From positions 28,593,741-28,657,740 of the forward strand of contig OX439133.1 of assembly GCA_949318235.1 (NCBI GenBank): a DNA stretch of 64,000 bases, read 5' to 3'. Numbering within the stretch: the first letter of the stretch is position 1; every line of letters begins with the position of its first letter. Source of the DNA: Ecdyonurus torrentis. Its lineage: Eukaryota > Arthropoda > Insecta > Ephemeroptera > Heptageniidae. Below, one piece after another: positions 1 to 13,500 of this stretch. Made by a program: the position numbers and the translations under genes. Under the pieces are notes generated by a model. That model saw nothing but the letters and a program-made list of their open reading frames with translations. It searched no databases and was not told the DNA's origin.

Positions 1-41
1 GGAGGGGGGTCCAATGTATTGCTCAAAGTAGCCACCACGAG

Positions 42-174
42 CTAAGCGTTGATTGTAAACGTTTGTGACGTCACACGTAAGCGTTAATTATTTACGTTTA
101 AAGCATGACGAAACTGTGTACAAGCTTTTCAACGTTTAGAACATTGATTATACACATCTATTTTTTAGTGTGTA
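42..174. mobile_element. Right half of a TACACACTAAAAAA-ended element
   Basis: Nearly identical to 2553-2683 (for example GACGTCACACGTAAGCGTTA and the end TTTTTTAGTGTGTA). The left part is outside the window. Confidence 0.65.
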
Positions 175-2041
175 GTCTATCCGCTAGACAATTTTATTAC
201 CTTTACTAGGACACAAATATTTTTGCAAATGACTTTTTATTAAAATTGATGAACGTGAAATAATTAAAAAATCTAAGGTTTTTGAAACTTTTCTCTAATG
301 CAGCAGTATTAGTGCGCCTCTATTAGACTTTTCAAGTACTTTGTCATAGAGCACATATTCTTCAAAGTGGAGGGAGGTATTTTTATAATGCCTTGTTTCA
401 ACCTCTCCGCCCGGCCGGCCGGTCTCTCTGCCTGCAGTTCGCAATATTTACATTTTTACCTGAGTGCTCGTATTGCTTTACACTTTTACACCTTTCTTCT
501 CATTCGAAATAAAATATATATACACGGAACAATTTTAGTTTAGTTGAAGTTGTATATTCCCGAACCCGAAAGTATATAATATTATAATAACAAAATACTA
601 AAGTATAGACAGACAAAAACTATAAAGGAAATTCATGCCATTTTTGAAATAGGATTTAATTAAAATATGCGATAAAAAAAAAAAAAAAATGAAAGGGCTT
701 TGAATAAATAAATAAAAAATATATAGAGAAAAGACGCAATTTTTCAGCATAACGTCCTGCTGAAAGCGCTTCGACGCCATATTGGAGCAATGAATAACAT
801 TGCTCAGCATATAGGAAAATAAAAGTTAGTTTTATTTTTTATTATTTATTATTATAATTATTTTTTAATCATTATTATTTTTCTTGCATGCATATATACT
901 GGAAACCTTACAACAATTAATACTCACAAAAATATTCCAAAGTATTTTGTAACTTTTTTTTTTTACCTATACCGGCCGATGTTACGGCTTCGTAAAACAC
1001 TATAGCAAAACATCTAATCAACCCAAGTCCGGTGCTTGATATTAATTTCGATGCAAAATAAAATTTTGAATAATTTTTTCCAAGCTCTATGAAAAACACA
1101 AACAAACGATGAGAGAGAAAAAAGGTGCAGTATAAAAGCAAGGAAGCAATGAGCAGTTTTTCAATAGAAGAAGGGATTATCTGTTACCTGAAAACACAAC
1201 CCAATTATCTTGCCTGTGAATGATTTTTATAATTCGCGAAGTAACATTTACATGAAACCAAATTTACTTCAGATGTTAGTTTTAATAAAAATCATGCAAA
1301 TTACTTTTTTGATCGAAGTTCTACCGTCAATTTGAACTTTCGTGATTTAAAAGTAATAAAAATTACGTAATATTTTTATTTGAATAAGTTACTTTAAAAG
1401 AATGCTAGAACTTCGATTAAAAAAGAAATCTACATGATTTTTAATAAAACTAACATATATAATGAATTTAATTCACTGTGACTGTTACTTCGCGAGTTAT
1501 CAAAATCATTGGCGCGTAAAAGATAATTGGGTCGTTTTTTTCAGATGGCAGGTATGAAAAAAAACTATGAAGGTAAACCTATGCATGAAAAAAGTAAACA
1601 AAGACCGCTACAGCCAGTAGACTATGTGTCTCCAAAATTTGAGCCCCGGGCTATTTTTTCCCCCGTCTTACATCCCCTCCAACCTCCAACTTTGTCATAA
1701 ACTTACAATTTTTTTAACTCACTCCACTTTTTGTTGACGTCAGGGTATGACACCCCTTCCCCCTTTTACCTGAGCTATGACAATGCCATCTAGGTGGAAA
1801 TGCTTGAAATTCCTGCGTGACCCATTACCCCTTAACTCAGAAATTAAAAATTCGCATACGTATCGATTCTGGAAAATGTCATTTTTTTTAGATTATGAAA
1901 TAAAATTACCCCCAAAAATGTTGAGTCTTCTTCATTATGCTCATATAAAAAGAAGAAAAAAAAAACGCAACTTACGCTGCATTTTTTATTTTTGCATTAA
2001 CCATAAATGAAAAAAAAAAAAAAACTTAAATAGATAATAAT
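175..2041. other. Intergenic DNA without recognised genes
   Basis: AT-rich. Apart from the MITE fragment at 755-970 there is an inverted repeat (ATCTGTTACCTG..., 1178-1260 against about 1440-1535, sharing TTACTTCGCGAGTTAT). Short open frames have no family features. Confidence 0.5.
755..970. mobile_element. TATAGGGTGTATGC-family MITE, decayed fragment
   Basis: CGACGCCATATTGGAGCAAT, AACATTGCTCAGCATATAGG and ATACTCACAAAAATATTCC match the family's inner landmarks. Confidence 0.4.
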
Positions 2042-2683
2042 ACACACTAAAAAATTTCGTTAGTAATCAACGGAATAAGTGTTTTTTCAACGGTTATAAG
2101 TGTTGATAATTAACGTTTCAAAACTCAACTCTTATTGTATTGAAAAATCAACGCTTAAGTACAATTTCACTTTAAACGTTGATTTATCAGCATAAATAGA
2201 GTTGATAAAAACCGTCAATTTTCAACGGAATAAACGTCCTTCTCCACCGACTTAGAAATAATATAAAAACTTACTTTACACAATTTCCTGTGTTCTATGC
2301 GAAAAATCAAAATATGCATAAGAATAAATAGTGTTTATTTTTTATTCTTTAACTAGAATCAACGAAAAAAAAAATTTGGAGTTTTTTTTTATTTCTGCGT
2401 TTTTTTCGAAAAGTTACCAACCCGTTAGAAATTTTATTGCATTTTTGGATGTAACTCGATTTTTCATACCCAAATCGGTCATCCAAAAACTTATGATACA
2501 GTATATACAAATTACCAGTTGAGGTTGGTTCTTTTTCATATAAGTGTAATTAAGCGTTGATTATAAACGTTTGTGACGTCACACGTAAGCGTTAAATATC
2601 TACGTTTAAAGCATGACGAAACTGTGTACAAGCTTTTCAACGTTTAGAACGTCGATTATACACGTCTATTTTTTAGTGTGTAA
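2042..2683. mobile_element. Inverted-end element with TACACACTAAAAAA termini
   Basis: TACACACTAAAAAA at the left and TTTTTTAGTGTGTA at the right, with ATAATAA on both sides as a possible target duplication. The arms hold AACGTT/CGTTGAT words. The right part matches 42-174. Confidence 0.65.
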
Positions 2684-2911
2684 TAATAAATATTTAAAGT
2701 TTAAATTAGAAAGAAATTAATTATTGTTTTAATTAAAATAGCTTAGCTTATATAGTTTTTAGAGCTTTAATGAAAAATAAATCTTAGTCAAAATATTGAA
2801 TAGAATATTGTTGTGCAACTCAAATTGTGCATTTGCATCACATCAGTTTGTTCTATAAACTACACTTAACTCGATAACTTGAAAATATTTCTTGGTTAAA
2901 AACACCTAATC

Positions 2912-3395
2912 ACGACGTTACTCAGTACTGCCAGAAAAAGTAATGACGATACATTACTTGTTACAGTTTTAGAAAAGTAATGATACATACGTTTATCACT
3001 ACTCTTAAAAGTAGTAAAACTACTTTTTTTACGTTACATTACTTTATTTACTTCAAAAAAATAAAAATAATAATAAAACTTAATAAATTTAAAAACTTTC
3101 AATTTTTTTTTTTTTTTTTTTTTTTTTGATAAATTATAAATAGAGAGACTTTAATCGAAATTATAACAGTAAATTTGATTGCCTAACTAATGACAAAAAC
3201 ATATTTATGGATTTAGAAGCTATTCTTTAAGTGAAATATAAGAAAGTATTGTCATTACATAGCAAAAATTAGTTGACAAAGTAACGCGTTACCGTTTGCT
3301 CGTTACTGCTACCAAAAAGTAATAACGTTGCGTTATTTTTAAACAAAAAGTACTGAAATAACGTAACGTCTTTACTTGAAACGTCGTTACTGCCC
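2912..3395. repeat. Foldback repeat rich in GTAACG/CGTTAC
   Basis: ACGACGTTACTCAGTACTGCC at the left and AACGTCGTTACTGCCCAAGG at the right, with AAAGTAATG/CATTACTTT and CGCGTTAC words between. A CTTACTGCCCAAGG trace also occurs at 11054. Confidence 0.5.
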
Positions 3396-4089
3396 AAGGC
3401 TGGGGAAAATACTTTACTTATTTTCATATTTTAAAATCCATTATAATACTTGAAACATGTAATAAACAATTTTCATAAATATATGTTACTCTCATACAAT
3501 ATTGAACAAGTAACACTCCATCAGTAATGACGCAATTATTATGTAATATAGCAACGTCGGAAATAGAACATTATTTTAAATGTAAAAATATCAAATTTGT
3601 TGATCTAATATATAAAAGAAATTCATGTCAACTTATGAACCTTTCATCGTACGAGTACTATGAAATTTTTTTTATCTATCTTTACTATCAAGTCGGAAGT
3701 ATTTTTTAATACAACATATTGCTATTATATTGTATGTATGAAGTTATATTTACGTAATACTTCTATTATTTTTTATGACATTTTAAAATAAAAAGTTTTC
3801 TATACCATGCTTTTTATTTTAATGATGGATTTAATTTTTTTAAATTTCAATTGTTTGAAATTATATAACGTACGTTATATAATAAAATAAAAATATAATT
3901 GTTTGTATATAATAAATTAATGTCAACAAAATAGCAAAATTACATACAAAATTATGATTTATGTCTAAAGATCTGACAAATTTTAGTTCACAGATTTAGT
4001 ATATAAGAGTTGGAAAAAACTAATTAAAATTACTTGCATTTCCAACGTGATACATATTGGTAAGTATTTGTTGTTACACATTTTACTGT

Positions 4090-4500
4090 TACACTAAAAA
4101 AAAAAAAGGGTGCATTACTTTGGTTACGAATCCTAACTTATTTGAGATAAACACTTTTGAGTTATTAAAAGCAGCTAAAATATTACATTTTTGCAAATTA
4201 TTATCAATAGCTAATTTAAGTTGTTTTGAGTTTTTTCAGGTATTATTATTATTATTATTTTATTTATTAAACACCAAGGTGTACTTATACATAGATATTT
4301 ACATTGCACTCTATAAGTCTACATTTTTGCATATTGACTTAATATGCAATTTCAGGTATTATACTGTATTTTATTTTAAGTTAAATTAGCTATTGTTAAT
4401 AATTTGCTAAAAAGCATAATTTTAGTTGCTGATAATAAGTGTTTATCTCAAATAAGTTAGGATTTATAACTGAAGTAATGCATTATTTTTTTGAGTGTAC
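4090..4500. mobile_element. Palindromic MITE (GCATTACTTCAGTTACGAATCC family)
   Basis: GGTGCATTACTTTGGTTACG and AACTTATTTGAGATAAACAC at the left are inverted at the right end (GAAGTAATGCATTA). Other copies: 4538-4828, 49948-50200 and part at 12528-12660. Confidence 0.7.
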
Positions 4501-4537
4501 ACGCAATAGCTGTTGAGAGTTATAAATTTAAACATTC

Positions 4538-4828
4538 ACTCAAAAAAAAAAATATATTACCTCAGTTACGAATCATACATTATTTGAAACAAACACTTTT
4601 GAGTTATTATAAGCAGCTAAAATAATGCATTTTAGAAAATATTACCAAACTGAAATTGTTGTTTTTATTTTTTTATTTTTTTTTTTTTGGTCCATTTTAA
4701 GTTAATTTAGCTATTGTTAATAATAAGTCAAAATGCATTATTTTAGCTGCTCATAATAACTCAAAAGTGATGATTTCAAATAAGATGGATTCGTAACTGA
4801 AGTAATGTATTCTTTTTTTGTGTGATAT
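4538..4828. mobile_element. Palindromic MITE (GCATTACTTCAGTTACGAATCC family), adjacent copy
   Basis: ATTACCTCAGTTACGAATCA at the left and ATTCGTAACTGAAGTAATGT at the right, with GCAGCTAAAATAATGCATTT and its inverse inside. Confidence 0.7.
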
Positions 4829-5628
4829 TGTTCTGTTTGATTTTTATTTCGTCCTTTTTCAAACACACAATTAGAAAAACGGATTAAATTAGCTAAGTTC
4901 AAGAAATAAGCTAAAACCTAGGAAATAAATAGCAAAAAATAAAAAATAATGCTTTAATTATATATTATATAAATATATCATTGTAACACACAAATCAAAT
5001 TTATACTTTAAAAAATATATTCTTATATCTTAATTTACTACCAGAAATGAAATATAACGATCTATAATGTAAACCATTCATTACCAAAAACAGGAAGAGA
5101 TGTTTTTACAACCAGATGCACCCCCTTTTCTTGAATTTTATTCATTTATAGAAATAAAATTCTAAATTATTGAATTCAATATTATATTTATCACATAACA
5201 AGTTTTGATGTTCATCTGGGCAAAATTTTTTCAACAAAAAGGGATGCTTCCAGTTCCTCATATAATTTTGGCTAATTTTCAATATAATTAATTTAATTGT
5301 ATATTATTTTGGCTAGAAACAATGTTTTAGTTTCTTCAAATGATCTATACTTGAAAAAGTGTTTTACAAGACTAAAACTAGCTCTATTGTTTTAGAACTA
5401 CATGTACTTTTTAACTCTAAAATAGCAAATACGTACTTTGTAAATTTGATTTTTTTTATCAAATATAACCTCAACTATTAAACAATTTAATTATATATTT
5501 TAATATACAAAAGATTTCAAAAACAAATTGTTTCTGCATTTTGTAGCTTGTCTCTAATTATTTGGTCTTAGAAGAAAAAAGTATCACATTAATTTTTTCA
5601 TGATTATAAATCAAGAACAAGTTCTCAA

Positions 5629-6039
<411 letters not shown>

Positions 6040-6051
6040 ATACTAAATTAT

Positions 6052-6101
6052 TATAAAATATATATTTTGTTTTCAGACGAAAACTGCAATCCTAAACTAC
6101 A
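6052..6101 (+). promoter_or_regulatory. Possible start region of the protease gene
   Basis: A TATAAAA box at 6052-6058 is followed by TTTTCAGAC at 6071-6078 and the ATG at 6102. The second motif could be an initiator (TCAGA) or the 3' end of an intron in the 5' leader. The spacing from TATA to TCAGA is short for a TATA promoter, so this is tentative. Confidence 0.3.
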
Positions 6102-9100
6102 ATGAGAGCTTTACTATCCCTATGTATTTTCGGGCTACTTGTACTGAAGGTAATTATTAAAAGGACATTAATTAATAACTACTGTAATTGCAGAAAACTA
6201 TGGCATCCACAAACGTTAAGATCAAAAGGCTTTTACCTTTACACTGTATTGTGTCTCAGAATATTGAGTTAAATATGGTTTGATAAATATGTTTTAAAGT
6301 TGTAATTTTTTGTTTTAAGTTAAGTTTTATTTTATAGTTTACATATACAAATCGTTTTATATCAAATCTATACATTTATAATGATAAAAATACATTTTTT
6401 TAAATATATTTTTATTTTTTAAGAAAATTTTCTAATCAATTTTTATAGGCAAGCCACAACCAAAAGTTGTATTCTAGAGAAAACAGAGCGCTTTTAAGTG
6501 ACGTTTTTTAAAACTGCTTTAAATCATTTTTTTTGCGTCAAAATGAAGCTTCAACACTTTAAAAATTTGCAAAGAATGAGCGATTTACACTTTACAAAGT
6601 TGCAGGTACCTGAAGCTTTAACTGTATTAAACAGGTGTGAATTCGACAGGCACCCGTAAATTATAAAGTGTACATGAACAAAAATAAATACGTAATTATT
6701 ATGGTAGCTCATTATCAGCACAACCTATTTAATACACAGCATAATTTATATGGCATGTTTCAAAATAACTATGCTACAAACTACAAAGCATAAATATTAT
6801 GTTTCAAGCTTAATTATCTCGTTTTTTTTTTACATAAATCATAAATTGATGCCTCCGCTTCAAAAGCGAGCATCTACTTTTTCCAGATTTCCGACAAAAC
6901 GACTATCCAAACTTTCCGTCACCGAAATGTCATCTGAAATGTTAAGCTTATGGCCGCTAGTCGAGTTACAGCGCTGCTCAGAAAGTGTAGATAGTCATTT
7001 TGTCGGAAATCTGGAAAGTGTAGATAAACGCTTTTGACGCGAAAGCATCGAAATGCAGCATTAATTACGCAATTTATTCTTTCCGTGTAGATCGGTCATT
7101 CTTTGGAATTTTGTAAAGTGTAGACGCTTCATCTTGGCGATAGAAGATTGATATATGAATACATTAACAAATTGAATAACAATTTTTAAAAAATAATTTA
7201 TATGTATTTTATTAGATATCAGCATTTCCTAGTTCTAATAAAACAAGTCATATCGTCGGTGGATTGGCTGTACCAATTACTAGTTATCCATACCAAGTCA
7301 GCATGAGAGTCAACGGTAATCATATTTGTGGTGCATCTATCATCAGTCGTACCTGGGTCGTTACCGCAGCTCACTGCGTTAATCTTAAAACGTAAATATT
7401 TTTTTTACATAAAATTTCTAATTTAATTTTTAAAAAGTATAATCTTACAGGATTAAAAGGTTCGGTTAGAATTTAAACCTTTTTTTTTTTTTTTTTTTTT
7501 TTTTAGTATCTACGGTTTAGTAAATAAATTGTCCTATAGAGATTATCGGTTTAGCGCTTGGAGAAACTTGGTGGAAGCGAAAGTTCTCCTAATTGAACAT
7601 TACGTTTATGGGGAAACATACGTTTCTTTTGATTTTTAAGAAATTTCCTCCACCGATTCCGGAGATACTTAAATGCTATATAACTAGACATACTTTTACG
7701 TGTTTTAAAGAAATTTTCGTAGAAGTGTTTTAAACCAATAAATTCCTTTGATGAGAGTTCTTGCCTAAATTGTCACCAGTGGTTTTTGGTTTCTATTGTA
7801 AGGTAGTATAAAATCTTCTGATAGTTGTAAATTGTTAGCATTAAAATTATTTTTTACAAAATTCTAGTGTGCTAAAATTTCACAAAACTTTATAGTAAGT
7901 AATAGGAAATTAAAAGAAGAACAATAAAACCATCATAATCGCCGATAATGTCTAAAATTACCACAATGAAGCATTACGTAGAGCAAGTTGCATCAATATC
8001 ACAAATAAAGGGATTTTAAGCAACATGGGGTACCGAGCTGGTATGGCCGAGTGGTGAAGGCAGCTGACTCGCAACTCTGTACTCCTCACCGAGTATAGGT
8101 TCGAGCCACTGCTGGGTGCGTACGTGAAGTGTGAGAGCACAACACGTTGCACGATGCATGTTTACATGCATTCCATGACGATTCACAGTATTCGGGAGGT
8201 GCATGATTGATGTGATTGCACCGACCAGCCTGCCTAGATGTTTCCATGGTTTCTCTAGGCTGTCATGGCGAATGCCGGGCTGTGTACTTAGGCCGTGGCC
8301 TGCCCGTGTGTGGTTTTCCATTAATTGGAAAGTCATTACCTGTCGATAAGACAATGTCTTGACTGGGATTGGTGTATAGCACTATAACACAATATGGCAA
8401 GCAAAAAAAAAAAAAATAATAAAATAAATTGCATAATTTTTTTGATTGTTGTGTCGAAATAGAAACTATACAGTATAAATAATTGTAACTGTTAAGGAAT
8501 AGAAAAAATATATTTGACTTTTAGCGGGTTTACTTACTTTTACACATCTACGTTTATCGCGATAGTCATAGAAACACGCATCTATACATTTATCGCGACA
8601 ACAGTATAAAACACTTCTACAACTGTTACTATTTTCTATGAACGTGTAATTTTAACTTGGTGTCACGATAAATGTAGATGCGTGTTTTATGGCTGTCATG
8701 ATAAACGTAGATGCGTGAACTTAAGAAAATTCACTGAAAGTAGAAGCGTAGTTTAGCTATAACAGCATCGCGATATATATTTTTTTTAGAAATTTGTCAT
8801 GCATGCCAAATATTATAAAAAATTTAAAAAAAAGTGAAATTCTATATATAAAAAAAACTTAAATATTATATCTAAAAAATAAATGATACATAAATGATCG
8901 TGATCATGATATAATAATAATTATATCTAATAAATGATACCATTCCCAGAACAATATATAAATAAAGGAAGGTATGTTTTTTCTAACATTTTAAATTCTG
9001 AACAAAATCTAGAGAATGTTGTGTTTAAAAATTTGTCTTAATATGTTATAGTAATTTAACAGCAATAACATTTCGAGCTGGATCAGCTAACCGTACGAGC

Positions 9101-10507
9101 GGAGGAACTATATTAAAAACAAATTTAAGAAAAGTTCATCCCAGTTATAACCCAACCACATTAGATTATGATGTTGCTGTGTTCAATCTTACTAATTCTT
9201 GGACTTTCAGTGGTAAGCATATGAACCTTAATAACGCTAAAACCTCTATAGCAAAATAAGCTCTGGTTGAAAGTTCCCTAAAGGGAAAGCAGCGGCCTCT
9301 GTGTTATCTCAAAAAGATAAAGCAGATTGGTTGAGAGTTGCGTATACAAAGTTTTCGGGAATTTTTAGCCAGAGCTGTACGGTGAGTTTGTTTAAAAATC
9401 GAACAAAATGGATTTTACGTATTTTTGCCACACCAATACAAGTTGGTGTGTTATGATGCATAATAATAAGAGAGATGTTCACTGCTGCACTTGTCCACCT
9501 TTTACTTGATTTCTATCAAAGAACACCAAAATGTGCTCACCCACCCATTGTTCCTTCTCTCTAGTTTGCATAGCGTTTACTCATTGCATAAGTCGACTCG
9601 TTTACTATCTTGACCAATTCGATCAACACGATGAGTGAGTGCTTTTACTCTAAAAAAGGGAAAAGGAAACCATGTTACGGTAAAAGTAGGAGAAAAGTTG
9701 GTTCCAGCAGCAAGCTATGGCTGAGCTAACTCTCACTTTTACCATCACATGGTTTCCTCTTCTTGCACTTCCTTTTCCAAATTTTGAATAAACATAAGCA
9801 GTCAATATGATAGAATTCAAGCAACATTTAGAGACGTGCACCTCTCTTATTGATATGCATCAAATCGTATATTGGTGTAGTAAAATCCTTTTTTGCGTCT
9901 TATTTTTAAACTAACTTATGTATATATTACATAGTTTAAGAATAAAAATGCTGCTCTAATGACAGGCTCGGACTGGCCATAAGAGCAAGTCCGCAATTGC
10001 GGACGTGGCCCCCCCTGTTTGGAGGCCCCTAAGGCCCAAAAAGGGGCGTAACTAGGGTGTTACGCCCCCTTTGTGGCCCCTAAAGAGGGTGTTACACCCC
10101 TTTTGCGGACGAGGCCCCTTGATTGCCAGTCCGACCCTGTCTAATGAGTTAACTGGACGGTGTTTCTTCACTCAAAATGTTAACTAATTGTAAGAGTAAA
10201 AACCAAAATCTTTAATGTGTGTAAGGTGACAAGACACCCAATATTTATTATTTATTTTTATGTCTATTCTCTTGACTTTGCAATTACGTACTAACTTGAT
10301 TTTGAGTGACAACAGAGAGATAATAAAATGCATGTAACACAAAAATTAAAAACTAAAAAGAGAAACAGAAATAAATAAAGAGTATACGTGAAAAAGTCTT
10401 GTTGAGTAAACACACCAAGAATTTTTGTTTTTATGTTAAGAAATGGTGAAGAAGGTAGGTTCATTAAACATCCATTTACTTCGTATGTGTGGCATAATCC
10501 TTCTTTT

Positions 10508-10593
<86 letters not shown>

Positions 10594-13500
10594 ATACTAC
10601 ATTATACACATTTACATTTTTTTTTTTTTTTTTTTTTTAGTTTTAAGAGTCCCGTGCATTGCTGTCCCTGCATAGATAGGCAACTTTTCATACTCTCATT
10701 TAAATCAATGTAATCGTATTTATTAAATTACACGAACAGCTAGAGAGATATAAGCTTCATTTTCGGTAACAATAATGCTTGTTAAAATATCTCTGCCTTC
10801 AGAATGGAAATTTTTTTATTTTCGTTCTAGTTCCGATTTTATTCAGTTTTTTCACCTCAAAACTCGCACGATCATTTTGGAAAAAAATCTCTCTGAAGGC
10901 ACCTTAAATATTACGAGCAATCAAAAAATGTATTTTAAGTCTCACTTTGACAAATAATTAGAGCGTAATTTACTAAATACGATTTATTGAAATATAATAA
11001 ATTTAAAATTACTTTGGTAGCATCGGTATTCGGTACTGCAATACCGCAATGCACTTACTGCCCAAGGTTTAAGATTATTTTTGTTGGCAGGAAACGTCTA
11101 GCTATGTTTCAATCAAAATAATATTTGTCTGTTTCTTGGAATCAGTATTTTATCATATATGTATGAACAATGGAATGCTATTTATTATTATTATTGTTTT
11201 AAGTTCGTTTTATACAATGTTTGAACGGAATTGAACCTATATCTGCTCTTGTCTATATTAATAAAAATTTGAAATTTTTATGCAAATAATAATTTATTAG
11301 CAAAACGCTTCGTTTTTATTTCTTGAATTATAATTGCAATACAAAGATTGCCTGCATGATTTTAAAATTGAATACAAATATATTTGCAAGTCTGATTTTT
11401 TTTCATTTCTTTTCTTTTCTTTTCTTTTCTTTTCTTTTCTTTTCTTTTCTTTTCTTCTCTTTTCTTTTCTTTTCTTTTCTTTCTTTCTCTCTCTTTTCTT
11501 TTTCTTTTTTTTTTTTTTAATAAAATGCCGCTTATAATGTAATAGTAAAATAAATGCATCCAAATATTATAAAAATAAAACATATATTTTAAGCCATTAA
11601 ATTTATATTGAACTAATTACTAATATTTAATAATGATTTATTTTATAGTTTCTGAAAACGTTTTAGTATTGCAAATTTTCTTAATTAGCCTGTAATACAA
11701 AACATGAAATTGCAATATCAGAAAATGAAAAAAAAAAAAAAAAAAAAGTGGCAACAACTATAAATTGCAAATACAGCACCATCTTCATTATTAATTAATT
11801 TAATTAGCTAACGTACTAAGTAATATTATATAAAATTCGTGTGTCTATCTATATTTCAATACTGAAGGCACACAAGTAGCTTACTGCAACTTTATTTTTT
11901 CTTACATAAAATATAAAATGCTATGAAGCTCACAGCTCACAAATGAATCACTTGATATAAGAAGCGTATTTTCCAAACTTAGGCAAGAATGTCATTCACT
12001 ACAATACTACTAGATATACCTTTATCGCTTGTAATCTGTTTACTACCTTTGACCTTTGGTCATATCCTTTAATAACTTTAGTCACTTGAATCTCTGGTCA
12101 CGTGATTAAAAACACGATTTTTTTTGTGAGTGCATTGGACTCTTAAGAATTTTGTTTTATCAATATTGGTAGTCACAAAATTAATCATTGCATAAAGACC
12201 ATCATCTGCCAAACATAACCAGAACACTATTTTGTTTTAGTGTTAAAAAATATTGATTTTATTATTATTATTTTATGTTACTAGTTTTAAATAAATGATA
12301 TACATTTTTGTATATATTTGAAGGCCACGTAATTTTTTTACAGCAATCAAAAGTGCAACAACGCTATTACAAGTATAATAAATAATTTAATTTATTGCAT
12401 TTGTACTGTATTTAAATGTTAGCAATAATAATAATAAATACTAAAATTGTTAAACAGAATTTATGCAAGATAAAACAAAAAATATGGAGTTCTTAAATTT
12501 GGAATTTTTACTCTTATTTTTCTTCACTCTAAGAGGGTGAATTACTTTAGTTACGTTTACTAACCTATCTAAGTTAATCACTTTTAAGTTATTATAATTA
12601 GCTATAATGCATTATTTTAGCTACTTATAATATCATAAATGTTATTTTCTAAAATATGTTAGTATTTTGATGCTTTCACGTCAAAAGAGAGAATCTACAC
12701 TTTNNNNNNNNNNNNNNNNNNNNNNNNNNNNNNNNNNNNNNNNNNNNNNNNNNNNNNNNNNNNNNNNNNNNNNNNNNNNNNNNNNNNNNNNNNNNNNNNN
12801 NNNNNNNNNNNNNNNNNNNNNNNNNNNNNNNNNNNNNNNNNNNNNNNNNNNNNNNNNNNNNNNNNNNNNNNNNNNNNNNNNNNNNNNNNNNNNNNNNNNN
12901 NNNTATTATATATATATATATATCGTACCCAGTAATAGATTTATCTAATTATAGGTACAGGAAAATTGAACTATGACGTTGAATTTTTTAAATGGTTCTG
13001 TGTGGGTGTGTGTGTGTGGGTGTGTCTGTGTGTGTGTGTGTGTTTGTGTGTGTGTATGCACTGAAAACTATTAAATGTAAAAATCGGTCCCTAATTTATG
13101 ACGCTTTTAAAAATAGAAATTAAAAAGAAGCAGCTAATTTCAATAAGACAATAAACATTTTTAAATATTAAAACTCAAATATTTTAAGATTTGACACGTC
13201 TTATGGTAATGGTCTTATTATTTTTTAAGACTCTTATAAATTTTATTATTTATCTTAAATAAATAAAGGGAATGTAAATGTCAATATCGTATTTTAAAAA
13301 TTTTAATAGAAAACTTATTTACGTAGCTTATAGTTGTCCAAAATTAGATCCAAAGAGTAGACATTTTTAAACATTTTTAGTTGTTCCAAAACATTCTTTA
13401 TCCTCTTAAGTTACTTGTTTATGTTATGATACGTGAAGAAAAATGTTGAAATGGCTTATTTCGGAACTTTTTTATATTTTATGTTCCTAATTATATATAT

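Larger units (their letters stand above)
10148..12527. other. Protease intron, no exon recognised
   Basis: Searched for the missing protease segment (a GWG motif and a CAG motif near a Cys) and none was seen. It holds TA and TTTTC repeats. Confidence 0.5.

Noticed and set aside
8016..8354. 112-residue open frame on the minus strand
   Set aside because: Lies antisense over a tRNA-derived SINE; no protein family features.
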